Shown: in pieces, positions 6,363-6,721 of the stretch
Position numbering within the stretch: position 1 is the first letter of the stretch
Layout: each line of letters begins with the position of its first letter
From: UBA9926 sp964524295
GTDB lineage: Bacteria; Pseudomonadota; Gammaproteobacteria; Pseudomonadales; Azotimanducaceae
Length of the DNA: 6,721 nucleotides
Direction of reading: 5' to 3'
Assembly: GCA_964524295.1 (NCBI GenBank)
Contig: CAZGCW010000212.1
Coordinates: 1-6,721, forward strand
Made by a program: the position numbers and the translations under genes
The notes under the pieces: generated by a model
Told to the model about the DNA's origin: nothing
Database searches by the model: none
Seen by the model: only the letters and a program-made list of their open reading frames with translations

Positions 6363-6674
6363 TTAAATTTCTATTGCAATGGTGTTGTCTATGATCTTGA
6401 CTGGATAAGTCCGGATGTCCTGGTAGGCGGGCGGCGCTTGTACACTACCATCCTTGAGGCAGAATTCGGCCCCATGGTAGGGACAGATGATGCAGCCATT
6501 TTCAACCATTCCTCCTTCCAGGGGCAGTTCCTCATGACTACAATAATACTCGAGAGCGTAAAAGGCTTGTTCATGGTGACAGATTAATATTTCGGTCTCA
6601 TCGATGACAACGCGTAGTTGTTCTCCCTCGGCTATTTCGTCAATCGACGCGACTACGGTAAAATTGTTACTCAT
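6363..6674 (-). CDS. Rieske [2Fe-2S] ferredoxin, dioxygenase-ferredoxin type
   Basis: This 103-residue soluble electron carrier has the full Rieske ligand set: Cys45-x-His47 (YYCSHEE), 16 residues, then Cys64-x-x-His67 (ICPYHGAEF). The size, the lack of a membrane anchor and of the disulfide cysteines of bc1-type Rieske proteins, and the tail (FCLKDGSVQAPPAYQDIRTYPVKI) match ferredoxins that feed ring-hydroxylating oxygenases, or NirD-like small subunits. Two extra cysteines, 61 and 72, flank the second motif; Cys72 is common in the BphF-like group. AGGA lies 6 bases before the ATG. No oxygenase or reductase partner is visible, so the partner is unknown. A minus-strand gene probably lies upstream beyond the window edge and may share the operon. 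Confidence 0.92.
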   Translation of the reverse strand: MSNNFTVVASIDEIAEGEQLRVVIDETEILICHHEQAFYALEYYCSHEELPLEGGMVENGCIICPYHGAEFCLKDGSVQAPPAYQDIRTYPVKIIDNTIAIEI

Positions 6675-6700
6675 TTGTAATCCTGCTGAGAAGGCGGTTA

Positions 6701-6721
6701 TTAGATCAACTTTTCAGCCGA
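6701..6721 (-). CDS. Possible 3' tip of an upstream minus-strand gene
   Basis: The minus strand reads SAEKLI and then TAA at 6703-6701, 26 bases before the Rieske ATG. The other two minus frames close within this stretch, so if a same-strand gene precedes the Rieske gene at operon spacing, this is its end. Six codons are too few to identify anything. Confidence 0.25.
   Translation of the reverse strand, partial: SAEKLI

Noticed and set aside
6305..6367. Terminator between the small genes and the Rieske gene (AACCC...GGGTT)
   Set aside because: The stem is five base pairs with a long loop and no clear U-tract in the right place.

Overview
The window looks like chromosomal DNA of a Gram-negative bacterium. 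A marine gammaproteobacterium is my inference, from the mid-range GC content, dense ATG/GTG starts with Shine-Dalgarno sites, and a mix of epoxide hydrolase, quinone oxidoreductase, luciferase-like oxidoreductase and Rieske genes. There is no ribosomal or tRNA marker to settle the taxonomy. I see no insertion sequence, CRISPR array, tRNA or integrase.

Layout from left to right. Bases 1-172 hold the C-terminal end of a peroxiredoxin-like gene, with a probable frameshift near base 14. A secreted S1/P1-type zinc nuclease follows on the plus strand (347-1240). Its signal peptide ends just before the tryptophan that becomes the zinc-binding mature N-terminus. Tail to tail with it lies a two-gene minus-strand operon: a zinc-free MDR/quinone oxidoreductase (2537-3523) whose last four bases overlap the start of an epoxide hydrolase (1398-2540). 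A roughly 525-base gap follows. It holds an AT-rich promoter-like zone with interleaved inverted repeats, and a protein-like open stretch on the minus strand (3763-3969) with no start codon, probably a gene remnant. Next come two luciferase-like (LLM) flavin/F420 oxidoreductases that converge with only 9 bases between their stops (4050-4970 plus, 4980-5897 minus). The right end has a 61-residue orphan protein (6042-6227), a possible 26-codon ORF after it, and a Rieske [2Fe-2S] ferredoxin on the minus strand (6363-6674). The Rieske gene is probably preceded by a minus-strand gene that runs off the window.

Functionally, the middle of the window is rich in redox and detoxification genes. One inferred scheme is that an LLM enzyme oxygenates or reduces a hydrophobic substrate, the epoxide hydrolase opens an epoxide, and the MDR enzyme reduces an enone or quinone. 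The sequence shows only adjacency, operon overlap and intact active sites. It does not show the substrate. The least expected content is in the apparently empty DNA: two protein-like gene remnants (1-172 and 3763-3969) that a simple ATG-ORF scan would miss.
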